NCBI GenBank assembly: GCA_013398175.1
Contig: VZRZ01008251.1
Coordinates: 243,786-307,785 of the forward strand
From: Climacteris rufus
Taxonomy: Eukaryota; Chordata; Aves; Passeriformes; Climacteridae
Direction of reading: 5' to 3'
DNA: 64,000 nucleotides
Part shown: positions 39,376 to 51,985 of the stretch, piece by piece
How positions within the stretch are numbered: position 1 is the first letter of the stretch
How the letters are laid out: each line of letters starts with the position of its first letter
Program-made: the position numbers and the translations under genes
The notes under the pieces: generated by a model
The model's input: only the letters and a program-made list of their open reading frames with translations
Database searches by the model: none
Told to the model about the DNA's origin: nothing

Positions 39376-40666
39376 CCAGCTTGGATTTTAGCTTGGCTAA
39401 AGTCTCCTCTGTCTTTCCTGCTTCTGTGGGGCCATGCTGCTCTGGGCTCTGGCCTGGTGAGCTGGTCTCTGCCCTCCTGCTCCTCTGGGAACTTGGACAC
39501 TTGGACACAGCAGTGATTAACTGAGCATCTCAGTGATTCCTGAGCATCTCTCACTGATCAGATCCCTGCTCACTCCTGCTGTGTACAGCAGAGCTGTTGC
39601 CTTCTTTTGGGCTACCCGTAGATATTTCTGTCCATCTCCACTGAGCTGAGCAGAGACCGACATCTTGACTGCTCATCGTGCCATTCCCGTGGTGAAAACC
39701 AACCCTGGCAGAGCTCTTGTACATGTTGCATCTCTGGTATAATCTTATTTTGCTGAGACAGTCCAGGTCAAACAGTCTCATGCAGTAAAAGAGTTGATGC
39801 AAACCCTGCTCATCTCAATATAGTCAGGTTAGGAAGCAGCTACACGTGTAGTTGTCCTGGCTTTCAAGAAAGACCACATTGGCTTAGCCCCTCTGGAAGT
39901 ACCCCTGGGAAGGACTGTGGTCAAATAGGCTCTGAAGTGGTGAGGAGACAGCTCTGCAGCAGTAAAACAGGGCACCTGTTGGAGAAGTCATCTTATCTTT
40001 CATGAGTTTTTCATGCTTTATTAAAGCTGAGTGCTCATTTGCAGTCTTACTGCCAGACAGGCACCGTCTGGTGTGGTGCCACTGGCCTGGTGATGTGGGG
40101 GTGGGCACAGGTGTCCAGGTAACAGGGGAGCAGACAGGGTCCACCATCAACAGAGAGGTCTGGTGTGACTTGTTTGCAGCATAAAGCAGGAGAAGCTGGG
40201 AGCAGGCTCCCCATGCTCACATGCTTACTCCCAGCTGGGCCAGCCCCAGGTCAGTTCCAGCCTCCAACAGTTCGTGAGACAGATTGAATTTAGATTGATC
40301 TGCCTACTTGCACAGAGTGAGCCAATTCCAGCAAGAAATTCTCCTTTCCCTCTGTTTCCATGTTAAAAGGAGGGAGACCTTGTCAGATTTCTGGATAAAT
40401 GGGAAGCACGGGGCAAGGTAGAAATAAATGTTGCACTAATGCATAGGAAGAATCATTGGAACAGAAAGACATCATCGATGTGGCCAGACTGGGGCTGATC
40501 CACATCCCTGTATTGAAACTCTGCCTCTGGTAAGGCTGCTGCAAAAGACAGGATTCAAAAGGGCACTGCTATTTATTGCACATTTGCAGCATTTTACAGA
40601 GAGTCAGGATTTGGTTCTTCAGTATCAGTAACAGCCTGGACCTGCATCAGTGCAGTGATGTTTGCT

Positions 40667-40700
40667 GCAGGGAATTTGCAGGGACATTTGCAGGGAATTT
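40667..40700. repeat. 11/12-bp tandem repeat, 3 copies
   Basis: The units are gcagggaattt, gcagggacattt and gcagggaattt, placed head to tail. The middle copy has one extra base. Confidence 0.8.
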
Positions 40701-41589
40701 GCCTCAGGAAGTCTTTTTGCATGTTCTTTGACAGATGCACTCAGGTCACTCAGATATTCACAGTCAACTGAGGTTGTGGGTAAGTGGAGAAGGGCCACAT
40801 TTCTTCAGTGAATGTACAGGAGCAGGAATATGGAGCCAACCTAAGCTGGAGCTTATGTGGGTCTCTTTGGGGATGAGGTTTTGAGAGGGCAAATGGGAAG
40901 TGTGGAGCAGGGAATCAGTCCCTGGTCAAAGCCAGTAGAGGAAGGTCAAACATCTGCTTAATGCTGTGTGTCACACCAACCATTCCAGGGCTCCACAGCC
41001 AAACTGTGATGACACTAACAGGGGCACTTAACTGAACTGGTGCTGGCCTGCCCTCTCTCTCAGCCACGTCTTTTTGCAGCACTGTGATCAACAAGGACAG
41101 CAAAGAAAATGGAAAATTGGGGAGGGCATTTTTGAGGAGCGTGGTTAGCCCTCAAGGGTGCAGTGCTCTGATCCCAGCACAGCTCCACAAGCTGTTCTGC
41201 CCACACAGCCATGGCAGGCCCTTTGCCACAGGGATCTCTCTGTTGCACCCAGAGTGCTCAGTTTTTAAGGACACCATAGGAAGCAGTGAGAGGAGTGTGA
41301 CAGAGCACCACAGCCAAACCAGTCTGGCTTTGCATCACTGCGGAGAGCAGCAGGCAGGCCTGGGGAAAACAGCTTGCAAGCTGACTGACCAGAAAGCAGA
41401 GCGAGACAAAGGATGCTTGTCCTGAGATCCGTCGTGGGTGTAGCCGTTCCCAAGCTCCCAGAAGAGCAAAGGGATGCTCTCCTAGCTGGCAGAGCAGCGT
41501 GGCTTTGTGCATGTTTATCCAGGGCTTTCGCCTGCGTGGTGCCAGCACGAGAGCAGAGAGCTGCTGCTGGTCGTTGACAGCTCAGCTAT

Positions 41590-42060
41590 TGTTGCAAAGT
41601 ATGATTTAATAGCAAGACTTGATTACAACATGCAAATGTAGCTGCTGGGGGACTATCTCAGAGGTTTGTGGAGATTAGCTGTTAAATTGGCCAGTGCAAA
41701 AACATTATTAAGCAGAGAACATAATTACTCATCTTATGCTTCTGTAGTGTATAGAAGAGACAGATTTGTTTAAAAGCCAGCAAGTCCTATATGGAGAAAA
41801 GACTTGTGTAAATGCCACGTCATGTACTGCTGTATGTTGCAGCGTATTTTATTAGAGAAGCAACACTTAATAACAGCATTTGGGAACTTGTGGAAGGAAT
41901 CCATTATATTATTCTGCATCATAAAAGCAAACCTAATGCCTTGTGTGTGAAGGCTGTGCAGATATTGAAACATCTCTTTTTGGTGGTGGTTGATTGCTTT
42001 TATGGAGATTGTATCATATGGATATAAACAAATCCAGCGCTTGATACGAAGTCTGGGAAC
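41590..42060. other. AT-rich block with octamer motif, candidate conserved non-coding element
   Basis: About 470 bases are distinctly AT-rich, bounded by GC-richer DNA on both sides. A perfect POU octamer ATGCAAAT lies at 41630-41637 beside gattaca, and several ATTA cores follow. The block shows no tandem or transposon structure. It is among the better enhancer-like candidates in the window, on composition and motifs only. Confidence 0.3.
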
Positions 42061-43121
42061 CAGGTTTTAGACTCATGCATCTATCTTCTATCTGTGCACG
42101 TTCCCTCTGAAATGCATCAAGGTTCCCATTAACACCTTAACTGTGGAAAGTAGAGTTAAAATGAGACTGTCAGCACATACAAAATGAACAACTGGGCATG
42201 TGCTTGTTGTTATGTAATTCCCTTTCAATCCTAGAGTAGTCTATGGAGTTGCTAGAACAAAAAGCTCATGGGTGTGTGAGGATTCAGGGAGAAGGATTGA
42301 AGTGTGGGGAGCTTATTAGTGCTGCAGACCTGGTTTCGGTTCAGGGGTTTCCTCCAGCCCTGTGGCTCTCAGTAGCCCAGGCTGGACTTGCAGGGGGTGG
42401 TGCATTGGCAGCTGGAGGGCTGAAGTCAGATGTAAAAGTGCATTTGTTAGTCAAAGCCCCAGACAGTTTCAGGAAAATCTTTTGACAGAGAAGTCAGGAG
42501 GACTGAATTAGGGGAACAGCTTGTTCCTAATGGAGTGTAGTTCCTGCAGTCACAAATGCTGGCATGGGAACGGGGTGGTGCTGTCAGTGCTGTTGTGCTG
42601 CAGTGGCTGCTGCTCACCCCTGATTCACATCACTGGACACTTCCTCTCCAGCATCTCCACATGTTCTGCTGAGGCTTCACTTGTCTAAGCAGACGGAAGT
42701 ATCCTCCCAAGCCTAAGTGGGCCAGATAAAGATTTCAAGGGGTTTTGATGGGAAGCTCCTTCCCATCCTTTTGTTGCAGCTCAAGAGCATCTGTATACCA
42801 GTAATTGCTCCCCAGGCTGGTTCCTGTGTGACTCAGAGCTGAATGTGGAGCTGCTGTGTGAACCTCAGCATCTCAGTACGATGTGTTCCAATCACTCTGA
42901 ATTTGAATTCACAGTCAGTCCTCCCTCCTTTTGGACACATCCATGCACACACAGGCACACTGCCTTGCTCCTCACCTGCTCCAGACTGGCAAATCTCCCA
43001 CAGCTGGAGCCCTCAGCTGTTCCAGGTGGTGCAGACAAGGAAACAGTGCCATGCTTGTGGCTGGGCTTGTTCTCCACTCACAGCCACAAAGCACCTGAAC
43101 CCCAAGGCAGCTGCTCACCAG

Positions 43122-43189
43122 TGGGAAGCAGTCTGGGAAGCAGACTGGGAAGCAGACTGGGAAGCAGACTTCTTCACTGGGAAGCAGTC
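43122..43189. repeat. 12-bp minisatellite, 5 copies with one 8-bp interruption
   Basis: The unit is tgggaagcagac or tgggaagcagtc. Copies lie at 43122-43133, 43134-43145, 43146-43157 and 43158-43169. After the interruption ttcttcac (43170-43177), a fifth copy occupies 43178-43189. The unit length is a multiple of three, which keeps chance reading frames open across it. Confidence 0.92.
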
Positions 43190-43379
43190 TGGCTGCATCC
43201 AGCAGCAGCATCTCCCTGTTTTCATTACTCAGTGTCAAAGGGTAATCCTAAAAATAACTGTGAGTGGTTTGCAAGCCATGAGTATTAGGGGGCAGCTATG
43301 CAAAGGTGTGGTATCAACTGGGGAAGGGAGAATGACACATCTTGTCATCACTGAGCATGAAGGGATGGTACCTGCAGCT

Positions 43380-43412
43380 GGGCACAGGGAGTGGGTGGGA
43401 GCAGGGACCGGG
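43380..43412 (+). other. Six-run G-quadruplex motif
   Basis: Six GGG runs (43380, 43387, 43393, 43397, 43404 and 43410 as run starts) are separated by loops of 4, 3, 1, 4 and 3 bases. This is the best G4 candidate in the window because any four adjacent runs satisfy the motif. It lies 190 bases after the minisatellite and is on the sense strand of the DIS3L2 pre-mRNA. Confidence 0.8.
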
Positions 43413-44954
43413 TCTGGTTCTCATCACGGGAGACCAGATGAGAGTGGATGAGCCCTTTTGGCAGAGGAGCAGGAAAGGACATGGGGCAGTGTGAGCTGAA
43501 ATTCTGAGCTAGGGCATCTTAGTCCCTGCACAGGCACATCTCAGTTACAGCAATTTTTTATGATGTTCATTTGGCTTTGTAACAAAGCCAAAAAGTGGGA
43601 GAAACCACAGAGCAATATTTCATCATAGGTTTGCCCCAGTTATGTGAGGGCTGTGTGTTCAAGCTGTCTGCATCTCCCTAAACACTACGTCCACACTTTG
43701 AAGCTGCACATCCAGTGATCAGTACTGATAAATGCAATAAACTTCACGTGGTGGTAGAGTTACAACAGGACTCTCTGATAGCCAGGGAGGAGACAGAAGT
43801 GATGTACTCCTCTGTTAATCTCCTTTTTTTTCTGTGTGTACAGCTTGGGTGTGCAAGAGATCCATCTGTTAAATGGCTGTTAACCTGTTCTCAGAGTCTG
43901 GAGTGCAAGAAGTTGTTTGTGTGATCCTCTTCTCTGACAGAACTGGTGCTGCCTGCAGGAGATGCCCTTAGCTGCAAACTGAGGTACTCTAGGAAGAGTT
44001 GCAGTAGCTCTTGGTTCCATGAGTTGTGGAGTTTTACTGCACTGAGCAAAGCAGCACAGTTTGAGGCAGGACCTGCTCCTAACAGGTCCTAAGAGTTTGC
44101 CACTGCTGCTCTGAAACCCTGGGCTGGAATAAGGCTGTGATAATTAGTGGAAGTTAAAGTGCTCCTTCTGCCTGTGAGCTGGTTGGAAATGGAAAAGAAG
44201 AACCTGTCACAGTTGTGACTGGCTCTAAACTACTGTCAGGCTTTCCTCCTTCCCTTCCCCTGCCCCAAGTGGAAAATTGTATTGGAAAGCAGCAGTTAGA
44301 GCACTTAAATCTTTCCACAGTTCATTTCAAACTCCCTTTCTTCTTCCCAGCCATACCCAGGCCAGTTTGGGGCGCGGATGGGAGTCTCTGGCTGAAACCT
44401 GCAGGATGTTAAATAACAATGGGAGAGTGAGTTTCAAAGAGGGTATGATGTGCCTGGATTGCACGTACCCTAAACTGGATTTCCCATGCTTTGACATTCA
44501 GCCCATCCATGCATCACTCCCAAACTGTTTTTTTTCCATATGGGGTCTCTATTGGTGTGACATGGAGCAAGCCCAGGCTGAAATGGAGTTGTTGCCTCTC
44601 CTGCTGAGGAGGGACTCCTGCTGCTGGTGTCTGTCATGTGCAGACAGCACTAAGTGAGCACATGAAATGTGGGCAGTAACAGAAGCTGTTGTAATCCCTG
44701 TGGTGAGTTACCAGATTCCTGTAATCCCTGCCCTTTCCCAGGTACTTGGATCATCCTTTTTTACTAGTGTGTGTCCCCTTTCTCCTAACACTTCTCAGCA
44801 CATCATGTTGCTGCTGCAAGCAGTGGTTCTGAGTGGGGTTGTGCCCTGCTGAAACTGGTCAGTGAAGGGCATCTGATGGAGCTTCACTGTCCTTCTCAGG
44901 TGTCCAGATTTAACAGGTTGATCAGCTGGAGGAAGCTCCCAAAGCTTATATTTG

Positions 44955-45490
44955 CATGTTACTGAATAACCCTTGATAGAGAGATAAAGGCCCAATATGT
45001 AGAATTGGACCCGCTCCTTAGGGAAGTCTGGAGCCTCTCTAGGGCTCAGGTTAAAAAAAAGGAGAGAAAACTTCTCACCCTGGTATGGCCCTCGGATATT
45101 ATCCGTTATTGACTTTCAGGTATGTAGCAATGATGTTGCAACATGAAGTCCAAGGGCATTCAGGAAATACTTCAGGGCTTTGGGATGACTGATTAAGGGA
45201 TCAGTCCTTCAGAGATCCTTATGGGATCTCTGTACATCCAGTTGCAGGAAATGATGAGCGAAGAAACAGGAAGAACCAGCAGATCTACACCTGACTCCAA
45301 GCCTGGGGTCACTGACAGGATTTAGGGGTTTTTTGATCATAGGTTTGTTTACACAACACCAGGCCTGCTGGTGACAGACAGGGTACACCTGTCTCAAAGG
45401 GGAAAAAGGGTTTTTGCACAGGAATTAATGGGGCTCATTGAAAGAGCTTTAAACTAGATTTGAAGGGGAAAAGGGATAAAACCAGGCTTC
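44955..45490 (+). mobile_element. CR1 LINE fragment: decayed ORF1 esterase (SGNH hydrolase) segment
   Basis: Translating short blocks in shifting frames gives a series of matches to the SGNH-type esterase in CR1 ORF1. In order they are LDPLLREV, a YYPLL block, SNDVAT (block III, GxND-like; 45126-45143), FRKYFRALG and finally 42 open codons at 45329-45454. That last block starts FFDH, includes TDRVHLSQRGKR with the catalytic-type D-x-x-H of block V (read here as D-R-V-H), and ends ELMGLIERALN before a TAG at 45455. Two in-frame TGA codons (45144-45146, 45186-45188) stand where CGA Arg codons are expected, which suggests CpG decay. There are also frameshifts, one just before FFDH. The copy is a dead fragment of a non-LTR retrotransposon, inserted in the sense orientation. 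Edges are approximate. Confidence 0.85.
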
Positions 45491-47884
45491 TTCTAAATGT
45501 ACATTTCCCTTGTTCATTCAGGGGTTAAGCAGTCTGAGAGATGCAGCACTCAGAGCCAGGTATCTGTCAGGCCTGGATTGGAGACTCATCAAAGCATGAG
45601 GATATATGGTTTTATTTCTGTTTTGTCATTTGGAGATTACTACTCAATGTCTGTAGGACAAGAAAGCTCCAGGGCATCTTAGGATATGCCCCATGCTCCA
45701 AGAAAGGTTGTTGTTTTGGCTTTGTAACATTCAAATGCAAAGTCAAGAACTGATGCCTGAAGTGCTCCCTTTCCAAGGATTAAAAGGCACTGCCAAGGCT
45801 TTGCAAGATGACAGTGTTGCAAATCTTACCACGATCTGTCGGTTTCAGCAGCACAGATGTGCTGACAGATCTGTGTGTCTGCTTTTTGGCAATGGTTGAT
45901 TTTTTTTCAGGAGGTTGATCTGTGCTGCTGAGCTCTGCTTGCAGAGCCTGGAAGGTAACATTGCAAGAGTTTTTCTTCATCACACCTGGGTCTTCATTTT
46001 AACCAAGCTTTCCTTCATCTAGTAAAACCGTGGCCCAAAGGAGCAGTTTCAGGATATGATCATGGATTTAGCTTTGGTTTCTCTACTCTTAGATGCAGCT
46101 GAGGGATCCATAAAAGTCAGTGGAGGAACTAGCAGGAGTAACCAGGTTACTCATTCACTGTGACAGCCAGGGATGGAGACATTTGCTAAATTAACCCAGC
46201 AGCATATGAGGTTTTGCAGACCTCGGTGTCAACAGAGCTTGTTCTCAGTTCTGCACGATCCCAGCAGAGGGACTGTGATGTGAAACAAACTCCTTTCTTA
46301 CTAATCCAGCTCTGGAGAGTCGTCATAGCCATCTCTGGACTTGAAGGATGTGATTCTCCCTTGCTTACAGCAATAGGTCCCTTGCCACTCATCCTTACTT
46401 GTTATGGTCTCATTGAAACTGCCTCATCTATCCTCATCTGCCATCTGGCTGGAAGTGGCTCCAGCTGGAGACAAGCAGCCCTCTGTCACCCGCAGCCACA
46501 CGCCCTCCAAGGTGCTGTTCAGGACCTGCTCCCACTCTGCTTGGCTTTCTCTGTGGGATGCCCAGCTCCAGTGGGATGTTCATCCATTTTTCCTCAATCC
46601 CATTGCATAAATGAGGCTAATTTCAGCCTGCCATGATGTGTGGGCTCACTGGAACGTGACTATAAATCCAGATCTGAACATTTCCGTGTAATGGACGGGG
46701 TGGTGAAATTGCATTGCTGCCTTTAACCTCAGGCTGTCCTTAGACCAGACCAGACTCTTCACAGCCCTGCATCAGTAAATCAAGTAGCTTTTGAATCGAT
46801 GCACATAAAAGTCAAGGGAGAGAAGTTACAGATGGAAAAGACCCACTGCACCTTGAGCCTGTCCTGCTGCAGAGGGGGTAAGGCTCTCTCAGGAATTCAC
46901 GGCGAAACTCCAAGCCTGCCGGCTGAGGCCAGGCGGGGTGAGAGTCCTGCCTGGGGGAGATGTGGGGTGAGGGGAGACTGCCTAAATTTCCTGCAGCTTT
47001 TCCATTCTGCTCATCTCTGCATTTTATTCCCTTGGCTTTATTTTTTGGGCAAGAAAACTGATGTTGGTTGTATATTCAACAAACCCAATACGTTCAGTCT
47101 CCTAATCATTGTTTTTCACTCAGGGCTATGTTTGACTTTTCCTTAGAAGCATGTTTTTCTCACCTAATATTTAGTTTAAGATTGTAGGAGCTGGATATAA
47201 AACCTTCTGGGACATTTTAATCTGCCAAGAGGCTGCTTGAAAACAGAAGTATTCCAGAGTATTTCAGTAGTGTATTTAGAAGACATCACCCCCAAATTTT
47301 GTGTTGCCAATTTCCCTTTCATCTCCCTGCCAGCTTTTATTGGTTGTTTTAACCCCAAACTGCTGTTGGTGTCCCCCATACCTTGCTCCCCTGCCCCTCA
47401 GGTTTTCATGTCTTTGAAAGTCCTGGTAACCAGAGGTTCATGTGTTGTGCTTCACAAACCTTTCAGACCAAGAAAAATACAGCCAGAGCCAGCTGGATCC
47501 CTCGCTCCGTATTGATACAACTGTTCCCCTTAACCTGCCCACACTCAGTGCTACAACTGCAAATCTGAGGTTGAACCAGAGCAGTGCTGGGCAGTGCTGT
47601 GAGCCCAGATCCATGGCCCTGTCTGGAAAGCAGCACCCCCAGCAGAGCATTCCATAGCCAGGGAGCAGCTGCCTTGGGTGCTGTCTGCTGGGGACCTTGC
47701 TAAGTTGAATGTGTTTTTCTGACACAGATCTTCTCAGAAGCAGTGGTCCCAGTGGTCGTTCTAATTCCCTTGATCTGCAGCCAGTTTCTCCTGAGCAGTC
47801 CTCCTCTGGCAAAGCCCTTGCTGAAGGCTGGCCAGTCCGGGTGATTGCTTCTCCTAGAGGTCTCCTCCTGTCAGCCCCAAGCAA

Positions 47885-48020
47885 CACTTGTGAGTGTGGT
47901 TAAGAACTGGAACAGGCACCCAGAGGGGCTGTGAGAAAGTTGACCTTGGTCATTGCTAGAACTCAACTCAAAAAGGTCATTCTGATCCAACTTTGAAGTT
48001 ACCCTGCATTGCTTGGGCCA
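47885..48020 (+). mobile_element. CR1 LINE fragment, 3' region
   Basis: The stretch gtgagtgtggttaagaactg, then gaacaggcacccagaggggc and tgtg, corresponds to the very common avian CR1 line (GTGAGGGTGGTGAGGCACTG, then GAACAGG...CCCAGAGAGGCTGTG). The following bases (caactcaaaaaggtcattct, then gatccaactttgaagttacc and ctgc) correspond to the part that normally reads toward TGACCCTGCTTTGG. The terminal part with the octamer repeat is not recognisable. The copy is old, truncated and in sense orientation. It is 2.4 kb downstream of the ORF1 relic, with no CR1-like sequence seen between them, so the two may be independent insertions. Confidence 0.75.
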
Positions 48021-48919
48021 GAGACTTGCAGCAAAAGTCACTGCCTGACTTTTGCTTCATGAACATCAGGGGGTACATGTTGAGTTGTCATTCCACCACT
48101 GCCTTTGGTTGCCATATTATTTAGATTACTTTCTGTGTTTTTGGTATTTTAAACTTTTTTTTGTCATCATTTGTTGTTCGTCTCTTCACGAGCTTCTGTG
48201 TCTCCTTCGTATTTGCCCCTGGGGTCAAGTTCCTGGTTGGTAGAGGGATGCTCTCCCAGTTGTTGACCATCTCAGAGTATGCTTCTAGTCTGGAATGTTC
48301 ATCCAGTATTCTTTACTTCCCCCTTATCTGTCTGATTGTCTCCTGCTTTGGAAGTAATCAGCTCTTTAATGCCAGGTAAACTAGGAAAAAGCAAACCCAA
48401 AGGCTGAAGGGTGTAATACACACAGGGTGTGAATGTCTCCTCAGCAGGAATATCTGGGAGAACATTACCTGATGAGGAATGTGGAACAGGAAGGCTCATT
48501 CTAGCAGTCTGTGTCTCCCTATGGCACTGTCAGTTCTCCAGATTATTAACTGTTTGTTTCTCCCTTAATGAAAACCTGTCTCAGATGAAACCACTATAAT
48601 AGAAAGCTCATGTTCTGGAGCAATCCCAAGTAGGTTAATATTTACAAGCTATCAGGTTCAGGTTTTATCTGCATCTCTTGCTAGCACAGAGAGAAAATCC
48701 TTTTAAAAATCCCTTTTGATCTTTCTGGTTCATGACATGGCTTTAGTAACACACTTTCCATATGGAATGGGCAAATCTCTTAATGGAAGTGTAAGTTTTT
48801 CTCATCCTTTCAGGGACTAGTAACCGATGAGGGGGCCTCCATGTACCAGGGCCATGACTTTCTGATGGAGCATAAGTGATGGACACTATCTCTGCAGAAT
48901 ACTTGTGCTAGAAAATGTC

Positions 48920-49110
48920 AGAATATTACTTCTGCCTCGATAGCTTAAGATCATGTTTACCTAATGGTTTTACATTTGCATTTTTGCAGGTGTTGTGTTA
49001 ATATTAATGTGTTGTCTGAACTGTTAATATTTCTTCATTCAGCATTACATTAATGAAGGCTGCAGGGGATGGAGAAAAGATCTGGCTAATTAATTAAATC
49101 GGCAAAAAGC
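48920..49110. other. AT-rich block with octamer and homeodomain-type motifs
   Basis: It contains a perfect octamer ATTTGCAT (48974-48981), a perfect 10-bp palindrome TTAATATTAA (48998-49007), a forkhead-like TGTTTAC and a TAATTAATTAAAT run (49087-49099). No repeat family is recognised. Motif density suggests a developmental enhancer or conserved element, but this is an inference without alignments. Confidence 0.3.
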
Positions 49111-51985
49111 ATCTTTAACTTTCCATTGTGCTGCCCTTTGCTTCCACCTAACGGGTCTTGGCATTTCTGGTCAGCAGCCACGTAACACACGCTGCTGTAT
49201 GGAGCACTCAGCAACGGACTTGCTAATTTTTCTGACCCATAAATCACTTGCATAAACTTTTAATGGCAAGGAAAAGTGCCTTTCATTCCTGCTTCCTCCT
49301 TCCAGTGGGAAAGGCAGTCTGATAACAGGCGGTGCTGGCCTGATGTGTGGGGCTGGAGACTTTCCCGTCAGCAGAGGGGCTGTCTGCATTCATTCAGGAA
49401 TTCTTTCCATTGCCCTCTTAACCAGACTCTGGATGACATTAATATTATGTGTCTTGTCATAAGCTGTGCGTTCGGAGCCAGTGGCGTACGAGACTGCACA
49501 TCTCAGGAATGTGGGCTGCCAGTCCGGCTTTGGACACTGGCTGTGAGGTATCTCCCCGCTCCTCTGCCCTGTCCCAGCCCCAGTCTTGCTCTCAGCTCAT
49601 TCACCCACCAGGAATTCCTATGGGCTGGAGAAAACTCGGGTCTCAGGTCTCTGCTCTGGCTGTGGGTGGCTGGGGAGCACCCCTCCTTGGGAGCATCCTA
49701 AAGCATTCCCACATGTAAGGCCTGCCAGCCCAGCTGGTCTTCACTCTCATGAGACCTCTTAGCTGAGCACAGCGTTGAGCTGTGTACATTAGAGACCCAT
49801 CCTCATCCCTTCCCTGTGGCTCTGTGGAGCAGGAGCAAGGCCCTTGCCATCATAGCTCCCTCTGAGAGACAAGACCTCGGTGAGCTGGTGGTTCCCTGGA
49901 AAGAAAAACTGGATATGTCATGGATATGTGGGAGGCAGGGCTGGGATTCCCAACTGCACAGCTCCTGGAGATAAACTCAAAGATTACAAACTATTTCCAT
50001 TGTCTTCCCCACAAGGTGAGGGGATTGTGCTTTAAAAGAGGGATTTTGACATCACTATAACTTTGCTGCAGACACCCAGAACGAGTGGGAGGTTGGTGTG
50101 GCAGTGCCAGGCAGCCCCAGCCACTGGAGACATTCCTAGAAGGGGATGCATGTGAGGCTGTGTGCCCATGCTGGGTGAGCAGCACTCCATGGAGTTCTTT
50201 GGGTCCCATGAAAGAAAGGGTTTCCTGAGCTAGGAAGTCCATTCCTGGATGGAGATCTTCCTCTATCTGCGATGCTGAGGGTAAAGTCCTCTTCCCTGGG
50301 CTCAAAAATGTGATAGTCCTGAGAAAATTGTGGAGAACACTGGAGCTGGGACTGAGGAAGCCTGTGCCTCCCTGTCCTCTGTGGCCCAGCAGTGGCTGCA
50401 GGTCTGAGCTTTCATCCCTGGCCCATGGCAGTTGAAGTCGCTGTTTCGGCACAGAGGGGCACTTCAGCACTGTGCCAGGAGTCTGAAGGTTGTCAGCAAT
50501 TTGCATGAAAAGGATCAGACTGCAGTCATATTAACATTTAATGCAGAGGCACAGCCCGCAGTGGCTGCGTCCTCTGCAACACTGACACTTCAGTCCGACG
50601 ATGCTTCCTTTGCCATTTGGATCAAGACAGGGTGGAGGGTGGTAGGATGTGCAGGTGTTGACTTTGTCCCTCCATATGAAGCACAGATGAGGCTGAGGAT
50701 CTCCAGGGTGTGTTTTCCACCCACACAGCCAGGAGCCAAGAGATGCCAAAGGCATCTTGTGTCACTTGTGCGGTCCAGCGCCACAACATTTAGCCTGACG
50801 TTGTGCTGCCAGATTAAGTCAGCAATTTCGTGTAGCAGGGCTGCAAAGTGGCTTCAGTTATTTCAAAGGAATTCAGGCAAATGGCTGAGGCTTTTTTAGC
50901 AGTCTAAACCCCTGCGTGCAAACCACTACGTCAGGCTTTAAGCAATTAATTCCTAATAATGCCAAATGCCTTCAGGAGCCCAGCGTCAGTACTGAGAGCT
51001 TAAAACAGTTTTCCGCTGTACCACAGATAATTTGGATAAAGCAAAGAGAGAAGTCTTGTGGCATTTCCAGGCTCAAGGTGTGAGAGTGGTCTGTAAGTGA
51101 CATTTGTATTCAGGGAACCCTCCCATGCATTTGTGTTGTAGGCATCTATTACTGGGAAAGCACCATAGTTAATATAAAGGGCATTCTTTATACCCCGGAA
51201 AGGGAGTTCATTAGAGGGAAAAGCTATTCTAGCTTAGTAAGAAATGAATCTAAAACTACCTCAGAGCTGCTATTCTCATCAAGTTTCAGTGTTAGCAGTT
51301 TTAACCAAGAGCTAATTGAGCAATCTCAGAAAGTGGAGTAATTCCATTATTCAGCTATGCTTTGTGCAAGGCTACTGCTAGCTGTGAGAGGAGCACAAAT
51401 TACTTTGATCAAGCCAGGAACCGCCAGTGTTCTTGCCTTTTACTACTTTCCTTTCAAAAAAAAGTAGGTCTTTTGGTCTTCTGGCAACTGTCATTGGCAG
51501 CAGGAGCTTCACACCAACATTGCAAAGCTCACATGTAACACTGCAATCCAATTCTTCTGGATAACCGGGGATTTGGTTTTCATAGCTCTTCAGGCAGCAG
51601 TGCTGTTCCAGAGTGGATGGCTGAGGATGCTCCTGTTTGTTGGATAGGCAGAGTGTCACCAGGAAAACAGCACACTGTTCTTGCAGAATTTTGCATGGAA
51701 AAGAGCCATCGCAAGTGCCGGTCCAGCTACTCGCCAAGGAGCAGGATTCTGTCATTGGCTGCGCTCTCGGGAGATGCAGGATTAGCTCATGTTGCTTTTA
51801 GAAGAGCTTTTATAGAAACCTCTCAAGTTCCTCTGCTTCATGGAAGAGCTGTAATCAAAAATAAACGAACACGATTTAAAGGAAAGGAGAAAAAGTCCTA
51901 CCACATCCAGCGTCTTTGGACTTAACACTTTGGAGAGGGTTTGTTGCTTGAACTGTGGTGCTGTTTCTTTACTGTTTTTCTTCAG

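Noticed and set aside
42843..43451. 202-codon open frame on the + strand
   Set aside because: It is kept open partly by the 12-bp minisatellite, whose unit is a multiple of three. There is no family resemblance, and a second overlapping frame is also open.
49991..50506. 171-codon open frame on the minus strand
   Set aside because: No similarity to a known family and no splice or promoter context; treated as chance.
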